Positions 1 to 10,799 of a stretch of DNA of 64,000 nucleotides are shown one piece after another. Origin of the DNA: Diphasiastrum complanatum. Lineage: Eukaryota; Streptophyta; Lycopodiopsida; Lycopodiales; Lycopodiaceae. Position 1 is the first letter of the stretch, and each line of letters opens with the position of its first letter. The notes beneath the pieces are model-generated. The model ran no database searches. It was not told the DNA's origin and was given only the letters and a program-made list of their open reading frames with translations. Location: positions 25,041,147 through 25,105,146 of the forward strand of contig CM055092.1 of assembly GCA_029204225.1 (NCBI GenBank), read 5' to 3'. The position numbers and the translations under genes were made by a program.

Positions 1-190
1 TGATAAGTACAGAGGGAATTCGCCCTACTTCAATTGAAATGCATACAAATGATGTTTTGATCACAAAGATCCAATTTCTACACATAAATCAACAAGATTT
101 TTAGCTAGAAACTTGATTGGAATGCTACAAAAGCAAACTCGCCCACAAATCTCTTCTAAATCTGGCAAAACCTGCACATTTGGCCGCCTA

Positions 191-204
191 ATGCTCTGAT
201 ACCA
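191..204 (-). promoter_or_regulatory. Primer-binding site for initiator tRNA-Met
   Basis: The plus strand reads ATGCTCTGATACCA directly before the LTR start. Its complement TGGTATCAGAGCAT is the standard PBS of plant copia elements, pairing with the 3' end of initiator tRNA-Met. Confidence 0.85.
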
Positions 205-857
205 TGTGAAAAACTCAGATCCAAAAGATGCTAAAGTTTCATAAAGATCTTGGCCATGGAAGTTATGCACATCTAGATTGAAAAAATGATAGAAATTGTG
301 ATGTTAAGCATACTAAACATCAACTAAACATCAAAATCTGATCATAAGCTTCCACAAACAGAAACTTGCTGTCCCTGTCCGTACTTCAGAGCCTACAACC
401 TGCATTTCACACGTGTGAAGCCATAGCAACAAAGAAATCACAATTCTAGTGGCTAGAATGCAAGATATGAACAAAAAAGTGAGAGAGAAGAAGATGGACC
501 TTCAAAGAGCATAACATTCATTCAATAGAATGAAAATGAGATGTGTACATACTCGTGGAGATGGCTATTTATAGCAGCCATAGTGCCTCTTGGCCACTTG
601 TCTTATGATAGGCTAAAATTGGGGTCCAATAGGATTCACCCATATACCTAGAAATTTGGTCAAATAGGAATGCACCAAATTATGAGCCAATAGAAGAGCT
701 CCACACTCGACCTCCTCTAATTAATGTGACCTCAAAAGTAGTGTACACATACTTTGGGCCTCTACATACATGTATGAACCTATCTCTAACTTTTATTTGG
801 CCATAGGCCTACAAAATCTCAAGTTAGGAAAATACTACTAGTTGACAATTTTTCACA
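205..857 (-). repeat. 5' LTR (653 bp) of minus-strand copia
   Basis: Bounded by perfect short inverted ends, TGTGAAAAA at 205 and TTTTTCACA ending at 857. It abuts the PBS complement on the left. It contains a 14-bp perfect palindrome TTCACACGTGTGAA (406-419) and a minus-strand TATA-like box. The base after the end (GCAAG, 858-862) would be one TSD copy; its partner is not in the window. Confidence 0.85.
565..574 (-). promoter_or_regulatory. Putative LTR TATA box
   Basis: The minus strand reads CTATAAATAG, inside the LTR and well upstream of the PBS, as expected for the retroelement promoter. The LTRs near 32.3 and 37.2 kb have a comparable CTATATATAG. Placement is by motif only. Confidence 0.45.
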
Positions 858-1763
858 GCAAGTGGTCTGACTTACATCAGACTTGACCAACTGAAAGCTT
901 AGTCACGAGCGTTGGAAGCCAACCTGGCGCCACGCTAGACTGGATAGCCATAAACAGGTAACTTCCACCCAAGCAAGCCATCCAACTCAGCCGAAAGGTT
1001 AGAGCTCGTTCCCCAAGAGCTTAACACTCAGAACCACAAGCCGCCACAGATATGCAGACAACCAGTTCCTGGACCAAATGGTCCCGATAGCATATCACTG
1101 GCGCCACGGACCGAATGGTCCCGATGGCATACCGTTGGCATCCCAGGATACGACCCTCAACTATGTGCCAAATTAAAAAATTTGAAGCGGCCTTACAATT
1201 GGCGCTTTTATCAAACACTGAAACCCAAAAGGTAATCAGAGTCAGTTTGACCCCAGTTTATTGATAAATCTGAGAAGGTTACATTTCAAGTGTGTGACCG
1301 ACCCTAGTCTCTGGGGCGCTGGCATGCCAAAGCGAGTGCTTGGACAACATTCCAGCAAGGGAGGCTAAGACTTGGTTGGAGCTCGCCCTGAGTGGCAACC
1401 CGCACTCCCCTATAGTATTGGTGGGATTCGCCACCTCCGCTCATACCAAGTACTCTACCCAGGCTGGTAAAGCACATTTTATCTCTCTAGAATTTTCTCT
1501 CTCTAAAATTTATTGATCCTTAGGCTTCCTTTAATTATGCCTAGATCGTGTGCGGTGATTGCACATCGATCTGAGCTCTCTGGACTTCGCTAGAACAGAT
1601 CAAAGATTTTCAGCCACAGGAACTTAGCTCCTGCTGAATTCTGGTCACAATGGCGCCGGGAGCGGCGCCGGGAGTAGCAGGGTGCTGCTAGCACCAGTGG
1701 CGTCGAAAGTAAAGCTTGTAAAGGTAGATTTACAACAATAGGCAAGAAAAGAAACCCACTACA
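858..1763 (+). repeat. 5' LTR of the gypsy element (left edge uncertain)
   Basis: The right edge is set by the ending ACTACA at 1763, a 4-base spacer, and the PBS at 1768. With no second LTR to align, the left edge is unknown and may lie well inside the stated start. Near 1071-1144 there are two adjacent copies of a ~37-bp unit (GGACCAAATGGTCCCGATAG at 1071, GGACCGAATGGTCCCGATGG at 1108). Just before the end, GGCGCCGGGAG occurs twice (about 1652-1675). Confidence 0.55.
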
Positions 1764-1767
1764 ATTT

Positions 1768-1785
1768 TGGCGCCGTTGTTGAGGA
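1768..1785 (+). promoter_or_regulatory. Primer-binding site, tRNA-Asp type
   Basis: TGGCGCCGTTGTTGAGGA matches the first 11 bases of the common plant gypsy PBS TGGCGCCGTTGCCGGGGA, complementary to the 3' end of plant tRNA-Asp(GTC). The later positions have diverged (TTGAGGA for CCGGGGA). Confidence 0.75.
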
Positions 1786-2979
1786 GCTATGCCAGTGTTT
1801 CAGTTTGCAGCATGTTTGTTGGATGGTTAGCTTGCATTAGGCATCTTGTCCTGGCATGAATAGTGTTAAATCTACATTTAGGATTAGTTTGCGAGTGATT
1901 TTGTCTTATTTGAGTGGATTTGCTTGTTTGAAATCTAATTTGATTGTGGAACAGAGAAACCAATCTTAAGATCCATTTGGATCTGAGATATAAGAAAAAC
2001 AACAAAAATCGATCAAATCTGTCAGATTTTGGTCAAAAGAAGACAAAAATCGTCCTCAAAGCTGATTAATTTTTGCCCTCTTTCAAGATACGTTCTCCGA
2101 GTTGCAAGCACCTTCGGTTTTGATCACAGAACTTTCAGTTTGAAGAGTGAACAGTCCTTCCCAGCAGATTTCCAAAAACATCAGAAAAACCATCAAAAAA
2201 CACAAAAAAATCACCAAAACCCTAAAAATACAAAAAAAGAACCTTCACCCGATCCATTGTGCATAAGTGTGATTCAGATATATTTATCGCCAGGTCGATG
2301 AAGAATAATATCAGAAATAGAAGGTTTCTTAGAAGATCAGTTGTTATATTGTCATATTTTGTCAAAAAAGTCTCTTTTTTGCAAAAATACCAGTATTACT
2401 CTTGATTCTTTGCCAGAACCTTCGTTGAGTTTCCAGATCATTCTATTTATAGTAAATTATTATTTTTGAGTTCGACGAACATTCATCCTATCCAGATCAT
2501 AGAAAATCTTTATTTTTACCCTTGTCAAACTATAGACTGTGTTTTTGTGTGCCAGAAACCTTTGTCAATTCTACCCAGTTTTATCTGTGTCAAATTCTAA
2601 GTCTAAAAGTTCGGCGAAGGTCATTTCCATAGAATTTGTCAGAAAACCCTAATTAGAGAGTTTTTTTTTCTTCCAAAAATAGCACTGCTGAACCTTCATC
2701 GAGTGAATCTTCGCCTAGGGTTCGCTAGTTTTATTTTTAGAGTCTGATTTTCTAGATCAAGTCCTTGTCAAATTTTGGATCAAATCTAATATAGTCTGAT
2801 TTTGATTCTGAGAATTTTTTTATTTTTGAGAGTATCGATTAGTTGAATTTCAGAATCTTTTTCAGGATATAGGAATTTGATTCTGGTCAAGTGGAAGAGA
2901 TCTAGCAAATCTGATCTGAGATAGTTTTGATTGAAAATGTAGATCCAATCTCATTGTCTGCTTGATTTAATCTGTAAAG
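1786..2979 (+). other. Gypsy leader between PBS and gag, no coding signal
   Basis: About 1.2 kb of AT-rich sequence with no convincing ORF; the 90-codon frame at 2029 is lysine/asparagine-rich low complexity. It contains several copies of a CTTCG-centred motif (for example near 2112, 2420, 2610 and 2695) that recurs in the 3' non-coding part of the same element. Confidence 0.5.
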
Positions 2980-4867
2980 ATGGCTGCCCTTGGAGGTGCT
3001 CCTAGAGGTGCTCCTCAGAAAGTCATTGTTAGAAGAGCACCCCGTAAATACAATAAATTAACAAATCCAATTAGATTTCTTCAGATCTATTCTGAATATT
3101 GCGAAGTCTATGGCAAAAATTTTTCCTAGGATAAACTTAAGCTTTTTCTTATGGCCTTAACAGGTGTAGAACAAGAGGATAATGGAGGACCATTTCTTAC
3201 TTTTAAGTAAAATTAAAATGAGAAAGTGAGAAATAGTTCAAGATTACATTGAATGGGTAAAACGTCTTAGATCTAAGTTCGAATTGGAGCTGATTAATGA
3301 AAATGCCATGATTATGTGGTTTTGTCAGGTTTACCTAAAAGGATCAAATGTGAGCTAAAACGCCATAATGAGTACGCACTTTTGCAAAATACTAGGATGA
3401 TGCAATTTAGGAGGAGGATGAAGATTGATGAGCCGAATATCAGTATGTTGTCTTATACAGTAGGGCAGACCACTACGACATCCACCACTAGTGCATCAAC
3501 GAATGTCAACGCTACTACAGAAATGATGCTCAATGAGTTCGAGAAACTTGGGAAGAACCAACAAAAATAGACGAAAAAGTTGCACTTGCAATTTAATGAG
3601 AAGATCAAAGAATTGGAAGATTTTCATGCACAAGCGAACAAGGAACCTGAGAAATTTGCAAAGACTTTTCCTACTAGGGAAAATGTCTAGTGTTCTATTT
3701 GTACAGAAAATCACATAGTGAATGAGTGTCCTCAATTTAAAAAACGAATGGAAATCAATATATGCCATTTGTGTAATTTGTCTGATCATGAGACTGCTTT
3801 TTGCAACTTCAATCCTCGAATAATTCAGCAATGACATGCCCGAAAGGAATATCAAGAACTACATTTTGGAGGAAATCCGACAGCTAGACCTCGACAATCT
3901 ACTCTTGGATACCCAGAACGGTTAGCCTTACCTGCCCCACCAAAGCACCACGCTCCTCCTGCCAAATTGATGGAACTAGAACCTTACAGAAGTGCCAACC
4001 AATGGAACTATGGTAATGATCAAGAAGGTGGATCTTCAGACCAATATGCTATTTATGCTTTCACGCAACAACAAGCATCTAGAAACTGGACCAGAGCACC
4101 ACTTGGATGTTTTGCATGTGGAGAAAATCTCAGATTTGCAGAATGTCCAAATAAAAAAAAAATTCTACCATTTTGTCATGTTTGTGGTTATGGGCATTGC
4201 TATGAGGAGTGTCCAACAAAACCGAAGCCACCACTGGCTACAGCTCCTATAAATTTGATAACAATCAAGCAAAGACCAGTAGTTCGGAATAAACCAAGTG
4301 TACCCTTGATGGTGGTCACCAGAGCACAGAAGCAGAAAGAACCGGTAGCAGATCCAGTACCTGCTGATTCTATACCATTAACTGATATACCAATAGCATC
4401 TGGAGTCTATCCAAATCTTCATATAGAAAAAAAAAGATATCAAGATATGAGGCAGTGAATTAAACATCTGCAAGAAGAAGAGGAGCTTGAAGCTGCTAGA
4501 GCAATAGCCGAAGTTTGTTATGTACCATTGTAGTCACCAGAAAATTCACATACAAATATGAATATTCAGTTGCATCATCATGAAGAACCTTTCAAGATGA
4601 CTGAACCGGAAACACCACAAACAGAACTGCTCATGAATATTTTGTCTAGTAAGATCAATATTTCGTTGGGAGACTTCTTGAAGTTGGTGTCAAAAGCAAA
4701 AGAAGTATTAGTGCAAAAGTTAACTCAAGCTGAACCAAAAGTCCATCAGAAGCTACTTTTTTGTGTTGGATTTGAAGAATCTAATGGAGTACTCCATGTC
4801 GGAGCAGCTTGGGAAAGTGAATTGAAAAATATCACTTTGTCAATACAGCATAGACAATTTTCTAATT
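2980..4867 (+). pseudogene. gypsy gag (capsid/nucleocapsid), broken
   Basis: Starts with an ATG reading MAALGGAPRGAPQKV. Capsid-like sequence follows, interrupted by a TAG near 3127 and by frame changes between about 3200 and 3320. From about 3316 one frame continues to 6300 across several stops. Zinc-binding motifs are visible: CSICTENHIVNEC (about 3690) followed by CHLCNLSDHETAFC, then CFACGENLRFAEC (about 4110) and CHVCGYGHCYEEC (about 4180). These fit nucleocapsid RNA packaging. Gag would form the virus-like particle in the cytoplasm, but this copy cannot produce a full protein. Confidence 0.7.
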
Positions 4868-6060
4868 AAACAACTGTGATAGATGGCAGTTCAAGAGTTA
4901 ACCTGATTTCTACAAAGCTATGTGCAAAATGAGGCCTTACAAAGATAAAACCTGTGACTTTTGTCATTAAGATAGCTGATCAAACAACAGTTCATCAGCG
5001 AGAAATGGTTGAAGATATACCTATCAGAATTGTTGGAGTACAGTTCGTCATTACTTTCGTAGTAATGGATTTACCAGAAGTACCAAATGTCTACCGAGTC
5101 CTATTGGGATGCCCATGGTTACGAGTTGTGCAAGTAGTTCATAACTGGAGTATCGGGAAAATCACTTTTGAAAATTGTGAACATGCAATCAAGGTTGATC
5201 CTGCAACTTGGACTATCAAACTAGTGGTTCAAAAAGAGGATGATGATTCATCAACAACGGATCATACTTGTGACCGACCAGAAAAAAATTTGGGAGTTCA
5301 TTACGATTCTCAAACCGATACTGTCAACTAAAATAAAGCTCTTGCAATGATTGATTGTACAGCAGGATATATGTGTCAACAAGATAATCAGTCAGATTTG
5401 AACGAGATTTCATTATTCGATTGAACCTTGGATACACCGATCACTTTTCCATTGAATGTGCTGAATGTAGCTTGGATATCAACGGAATCTATACCAGATC
5501 TGATTAAAGATGAACTGATTCTTGTGAGTCATGCCTCGACTTATGATGACAATGTAGAACTCACTGATGAGCAGATTCTAGATCATATGGATCCGACAAG
5601 ATTTGGAGTGCGTAATATTTCTGATGAACCAACAATAAAACTGTCAAAAATAGTTATATTGAAGGAAGACAGGATCACAAGGTCAATGACAAAGAAACAA
5701 GCCAAGAAACATTATAATACAGTCCTGAAATGAAAAAATCCTCCTCAAAAGATTGATTCAAAGAATGTGCCACCCTTACTGGATAAGGGAAAAGGAGAAG
5801 TCAAGGATGATTCTACAAGTCAGAGTTCTAGCAAAACATCATTGTCTAGGAAGTCTTCACCATCAAAGAAGAGTTTATCTTCTCAGAAGTCATCACCTCC
5901 ATGATCAATTCCTACTAAGAAGGCTAAGTGAAGATCCAAGACAAGTCCTTTTGACAAAGGACAAGCAGATGTAGTCCAACATGATACGCCTGAACATTTT
6001 AAACGCTATACACTAGATGATGTGGTTATCATGTTACCTAAAGCACATCGCAAACCCGAA
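4868..6060 (+). pseudogene. gypsy aspartic protease and linker, broken
   Basis: The same frame as gag contains a retropepsin-like segment beginning VIDGSSRVNLIS (about 4877), where the usual D-T/S-G triad reads DGS, so the active site is altered. Downstream FVVMDLPEV and RVLLGCPWL (5063-5118) fit the flap and C-terminal part of retroviral-type proteases (the LLG..WL pattern). A stop at about 4930 interrupts it. The segment to 6060 is a serine/lysine-rich linker with several TGA and TAG stops. Confidence 0.6.
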
Positions 6061-7000
6061 GAATAGGTGCCAGAATCGAAAGATGTTTATGATGGCCCAG
6101 CTAGGACACAAGCTATGAATCTTGTTGAACCAGGAGAACTAGAAAAGATTGTACAAGTTGGATCACAACTTAATTCTGAACAGTTTCAAGCACTCCGAAT
6201 GTTACTTATTAAGTATCAAGATTGCTTTGCATGGACTTATCAAGAGCAGTTCCAAAGATTACAAAGTTCTATCGCTGTAATCCTAATGTTGCGGATCTGA
6301 TAAGAAAGAGTTTCAAAGACTGCTTGACGCCGATTTCATTTATGAGATTGAGCATACATAATGAGTTTTACTGATTGTTATTGTTCCTAAGAAGAATAGA
6401 AAATTGAGAATTTGTGTGAATCTCAAGGCTTTGAACAAAGTGACGCGGAAGGATCACTTTTCGTCACCTTTTACCAGAAAGCATTTTGGACTGCCTTGTT
6501 GGAGCGGAAGCTTATGGGCTTTTAGATAGATTTAGTGGTTACAGCCAGGTCAAAATTGCACCTGCAGATTACAACAAAACAGCTTTTGCAACAGAATGGG
6601 CACCTATGCTTACAAAGTAATGTCGTTTGGACTTTGTAATGCACCAAGTTCATTCCAAAGAGTAATGCAATTTGCTTTTAAATATTATCTACAGAAATTT
6701 CTTGAAATTCACTTAGATGACCTGGGAGTCCATAGTACAGATATAGACCACCTGGATCGATTGGAAAAAGTATTTGAAAGATGTCGCAAATATCAAATTT
6801 TTCTAAATCCAGAAAAATGCCAAAATATGGGTTTCCCACAGAGTTGTGCTTGGGAATGTGATATTGAGACATGGCATTGCCACAGATTATTCTAAAATCA
6901 AGATTATTGTGGAATTGCCACTGCCAACAACAATTTATGGAGTTTATGTGTTTATGGATCATGAAAACTACTATTGAATTTTTATTATCTTCTTTACAGA
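6061..7000 (+). pseudogene. gypsy reverse transcriptase, broken
   Basis: The N-terminal linker (ESKDVYDGPARTQAMN) leads into RT fingers. RT blocks recognised across frames: VPKKNRKLRICVNLKALNKV (about 6387), LLDRFSGYSQVKIAP (about 6515), MSFGLCNAPSSFQRVMQF (6620-6673), and the catalytic block EIHLDDLGVHS (about 6703-6735), where the family's YxDD reads HLDD. Frame changes occur near 6250, 6480, 6590 and 6850. RT would copy the RNA into cDNA in the particle; this copy is inactive. Confidence 0.75.
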
Positions 7001-7049
7001 TTTAGCAAGACCTATATACAAACTGACTATCATTCCTGTTTGGATAGTA

Positions 7050-7470
7050 GAGACATTAGAAGCCTTTGAAAAATTAAAAAAAAAACATTTATTTCAGCAC
7101 CAATATTGCGTTCTCCAGATTGAACGATTGAGTTTCATGTGCACACTGATGTCTCAAAATATGCAATTGAATCAGTTTTGGCACAGCCAGGTGACTATAA
7201 GAAGGACTATCCAATATGATTTGCAAGCAGACAACTTACAAATCTAGAGAAGAACTATTCAACAACAAAACGTGAAGCGTTAGCCATAATTTTTCTGTAC
7301 GAAAATTTCGTCATTACCTCATGGAAACACACTTTTCATTTTATACAGATCACCAGCCGTTACTTTACTTGGTAAACAAGACATGCAATATTGGGCGTAT
7401 TGCAAGATGGTTACTGTTATTGACTGAATTTGACTTTCGAATTGTGGTTCAAAAGGGGAAGCAACATTAT
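7050..7470 (+). pseudogene. gypsy RNase H, broken
   Basis: The typical Ty3 RNase H pattern is readable: SAPILRSPD, then FHVHTDVSKYAIESVLAQPG (7130-7190), then FASRQLTNLEKNYSTTKREA (about 7219-7278). A TGA at about 7217 and a frame change after about 7300 break it. The domain directly follows RT, in normal pol order. Confidence 0.7.
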
Positions 7471-7517
7471 CTAGCCACCACGTTTCGCAAATAGAACCTG
7501 CACCAGTTGATATTGAA

Positions 7518-8258
7518 GTGGATGATGAATTACTAGACGTTGTATTATTCTATGTAGAAGCAGTACCTGAGTGGGTAGCGGATATTGTTGAGTACTTGAT
7601 GTTAGGACAACCGAATGACTCTTTGACAAAAGTACAAAAGAGGCAATTGATTCATAAGGCTCAACCTTATCAATTGATTGCAGGACAATTGTATTATCGT
7701 GGATCAGACAATATTCTACGTAGAAGTGTTTTATCACATGAAATACCAAATTTAATCATGTTTTCACATGATGGCATGGGCGGAGGACACTTCTCTACAG
7801 ATATTATTGTTCGCAAATTTTTGCAATCAGGCTGTTGGTGGCCTACGGTTTATGGTCAAGATGTTGTCATGTCGATTGAATTTTTAATATCATCTTTACG
7901 CATAGCAGCAACAGAGTGGTTAAATGATGATAAGTCTTTACAACTACGTCATGAGGCATTGCACAAATTGTGTGAAACAAGATTGATGGCAGTTTATGCA
8001 TTAGCAACAGAGAAAGCCCGCCGTAAGGCATGGCATGATTGTCAATTGCACAAAAAATATCTGAAAGCAGGAGATCTCGCACTGGTGTACAAAACCAAGC
8101 TGATCAAGAAAAAATTGAAGTTTATCGGTGAAGGCCCGTATAAAGTGAAAGAAATCTTGAACTATGTGATTCTTGAGCATTTGGATGGAAAATAGTTTGA
8201 TACTCCTGTGAATGGTAGCCGATTACACAAGTTTTGGCAGCCTGCTCCGCCAATTTAA
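7518..8258 (+). pseudogene. gypsy integrase with the catalytic core deleted
   Basis: A single frame of 225 codons holds the integrase N-terminus (QLIAGQLYYRGSDNILRR, then HDGMGGGHFSTDIIVRKFL, the zinc-binding H2C2 start) up to GCWWPTVYGQDV at about 7862. It jumps straight to the C-terminal part (TEWLNDDKSL, then KYLKAGDLALVYKTKLIKKK). The D,D-35-E core expected between them is absent, so a deletion of several hundred bases near 7865-7880 joined the ends in frame. The tail after the TAG at 8193 still reads NGSRLHKFWQPAPP. Confidence 0.7.
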
Positions 8259-9110
8259 CAAGTGTGATCCAAATGATTTTCTTTTTATTTGTTTTCAAAT
8301 TTTTGTTTTCACTACTTAATTGTTAACTTTGGTTGGAAAAGACAGTGAAAAAAAAAACACAAAGAGAAGAAAAAATGAGGAAAGACTGATGAGCAAACGT
8401 CAGAAAATTCATCAGAATGGAAAAAGATGAAGGAAAGTATTTTCAAAAAGATAATTTTTGATGAAAAATGACTTATAAAATCATTGTTTCGGTCATATAT
8501 TGCCTATACAGTATTGGAAACCTTCGCTAAAATTTCAGATTGTACATCCACTTTAGATATATCTATACCGGCTTGGGCGAAGGTTATTTTCTAGAAAAAG
8601 TACATGTTTTTGAGTTAGGCAAATGATCAACAATATGCCATTTGGAAAACCTTTGCCGAACACCTTACTCTCCTCAGAAACCTTCGCTGACATGCTACAT
8701 GGTCTTAAAATGTCAAAATTAGGTTGTTATAGGTTCAGAGCCTCAAAGTTGCATTTATGACATTACTTGGGCAAAGGACCCTCTTGGGCGAAGGTTATCC
8801 TTCGCCAGACCTGGAAAATGTTTGCCGGATGGCTTGAGAATCTCAAAAACCTTCGCCGAGATTTTTATAGCCTAATTTCATAGTACTAAATAAGCCTGCA
8901 AATTTTTGTTCAAAACTGATCAGCCAAACTTGTATGCTGTGTAATGGACCCTCCAAATTCACCTATAAGTCGGCTGAATTTGATTCATTCCTCACTTGTG
9001 CTAGCGAAGCTCTTGCCAACTTTTCCAACGACCAAAGCCTTCAAAACTTTCTATACTATTCTTTGATATACACTCGTGTCTATTACTTTCAGTTTTTGTT
9101 CTTTTCCACC
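8259..9110 (+). other. gypsy spacer after pol, with recurrent CTTCGC motifs
   Basis: No ORF is supported. At least six copies, in both orientations, of a motif close to AACCTTCGC(C/T)GA lie between about 8515 and 8870 (near 8518, 8577, 8646, 8678, 8787 and 8855). The same motif occurs in the 5' leader of this element. Confidence 0.5.
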
Positions 9111-10795
9111 ATGTCTTCCACACATACATCTCAGTCGCCACGTTACACTATCCATCGTGATGTGCCATCTACAACGGATATCATGATCCTTCCTAGCACA
9201 AACATGGTCACTTAGTGGATGACCCTTGCAGAGCCTCTTCTTACTGCAATGAGTATTCATGAGAGAGTCTTCTCAGGGAGAATCAACATGGATTTTATCA
9301 GTCTTGCCTTCAGTACTTGGAAGGAGGAGAAATCCAAGTTTTACATTACTTTCTAGGGAGCCACACACAAGGTGCACGTGACTGAGGCCGCCCGTGCTGC
9401 CATAGGGATAGCATCTGGTACCCAAACCTCACCAAACCATAAGCAAGCCAAACAGGCTATTAAGCCTTATATTGACATTACCAATGATTTGCACTGGACT
9501 AATGACGACTACCTTCTAGAAGCCATTATTGATCCAGCCATTCAGGTCACTGCATAGCTCCTAACAATTTTCTGATGGTTGGCAACCTCAAGAAAGACCA
9601 TAATATTTTTCAGATTTTGCATAGGATAGTTGATTCTCATGCCAAGATAGCCAAGGCTCCTTTGAAACCATATAACTGGTTCAAGACTGTTTTTGGAGAG
9701 CTCAAACGAGTCATCAAGAACAATACCAAGCAGCAATTTGCTGCTGGCCCTTTGTTGTCACTCCTAGCAGCCTCCCACCTTGAAAATAAAATCCATAATT
9801 TTCGTATGGATTCCGTGTTTTCTATGTATGAAGAAGCACCAACCGAGTCATCTCAACAAGCATCCAGCTCGCATAGTCGACGTCGTCCAAGCAGCGAGAT
9901 CGTCATTCCTGACTCACCTTCCGCGTCACGACGTCGTACTAGGCAAGCATCTTCAGTTGCGCTTCCACCCCCTGCTGCTATTCGCACTAAACTACCTATT
10001 CCCCCCACCTTTGATGCTTCCCTCGCCTCTACTTCCTCTCAAGGACAGTCTGTGACCATTGGGGCTACCATTCCCATCACAGTTGCCCAGACCGCCTCAC
10101 TTCCACACACAGAAGCTGTTTTTCCAAACACCCAGTATCTCATGGACATATTGGATGATTCTGACCCCCTTGGGGCCTCAAAAGTTTTTGTCATGCCCCA
10201 TAATCCTGCGTCCTTTGAATTCCAATCCCCTGGAAGAGGATTCAAATAGTTCCATGATACTCCTACTAGTTTCTAAGACTCTTTTCAAACCAACAACCTC
10301 AAGTTGAAAATGCACCAGCCACAATTCGGGTCGGGCAAGCTGTCAAATCACCAAAGTAGTTCGATGCCACAGTGTTTGAGGGCTATGGAGTTACATGCAC
10401 CTGTTCCATGGCAACCAGGGACAGTACTACCAGGTCCTTTTGTTGCTACCACCTCCACAATAGTAGATTCTGGTGATGCTCTCGGTCTGGTCTCAAGCCT
10501 TGTGCAAGTGATCCAGTCTATGCTGGATAGAAAAAAAAAGAAATGGAGCAATGCATCTCAGATATAAGATCTGAGAATACACTCATCATCCACAAAGTCG
10601 TTCAACTGGACAAAGAATTGAAGATCACCAAACAACATGAAGCTAAGTCTGAAACTGAAAAGAAGATGGCACAGCAATTGGCTGATCATCTTGAGAATTA
10701 TGTCAGTTCCCTGTAGAATGCCCTCAAAACCGCTCAAGTTCAAGTGGACAGGACCGTGCATGATGCAAAGCAACAAGTGCAGCTACTCCAGGGTT
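9111..10795 (+). pseudogene. Additional ORF downstream of gypsy pol (env position), unknown function
   Basis: Begins MSSTHTSQSPRYTIHRDVP. With two in-frame stops and one frame change near 9560 it continues through LMVGNLKKDHNIFQIL and LKPYNWFKTVFGELKRV, then a Ser/Arg/Pro-rich region (SRRRPSSEIVIPD, SRRRTRQASS). It ends in a third frame with a lysine/glutamate-rich, probably coiled-coil stretch (VVQLDKELKITKQHEAKS, KKMAQQLADHLE; about 10540-10790). No signal peptide or membrane helix is evident, so an envelope role is not supported. It sits where several plant gypsy lineages carry an extra ORF. I do not recognise the family. Confidence 0.5.
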
Positions 10796-10799
10796 AACT

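Larger units (their letters stand above)
1..857 (-). mobile_element. 5' end of a Ty1/copia LTR retrotransposon, cut by the window edge
   Basis: Read on the minus strand, a 5' LTR (857 down to 205) is followed at once by a primer-binding site (204-191) and then by leader sequence running off the left edge. No gag domain is visible in the 190 bases of leader. The LTR resembles those at 26.1, 31.9 and 36.8 kb in its termini, its TATA-type box and its central CACGTG palindrome, so it belongs to the same broad copia group. The other LTR and the TSD partner lie outside the window. Confidence 0.8.
858..10795 (+). mobile_element. Decayed Ty3/gypsy retrotransposon lacking its 3' LTR
   Basis: In order on the plus strand: LTR, tRNA-Asp-type PBS, long leader, gag with zinc-knuckle motifs, aspartic protease, RT, RNase H, integrase ends, a 3' non-coding stretch, and an additional ORF after pol. 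The PBS type and the extra post-pol ORF recall the non-chromodomain Athila/Tat-like side of plant gypsy elements; this placement is inference. The coding region has many in-frame stops and a few frameshifts. No 3' LTR follows: copia RT sequence begins at about 10.8 kb, so the 3' end was lost by deletion or recombination. Confidence 0.8.

Noticed and set aside
191-204. tRNA gene at PBS sites
   Set aside because: Only the 12-14 bases complementary to the tRNA 3' end are present; no cloverleaf sequence surrounds them.
2029-2301. 90-codon ORF in the gypsy leader
   Set aside because: Lysine/asparagine/proline low-complexity sequence before gag with no homology signal.
7950-8258. Chromodomain at the gypsy integrase C-terminus
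   Set aside because: KYLKAGDLALVYK...NGSRLHKFW is the ordinary integrase C-terminal barrel; no chromodomain aromatic pattern follows.
9111-10250. Envelope glycoprotein gene in the gypsy element
   Set aside because: No signal peptide, transmembrane helix or cysteine-rich ectodomain pattern is visible.
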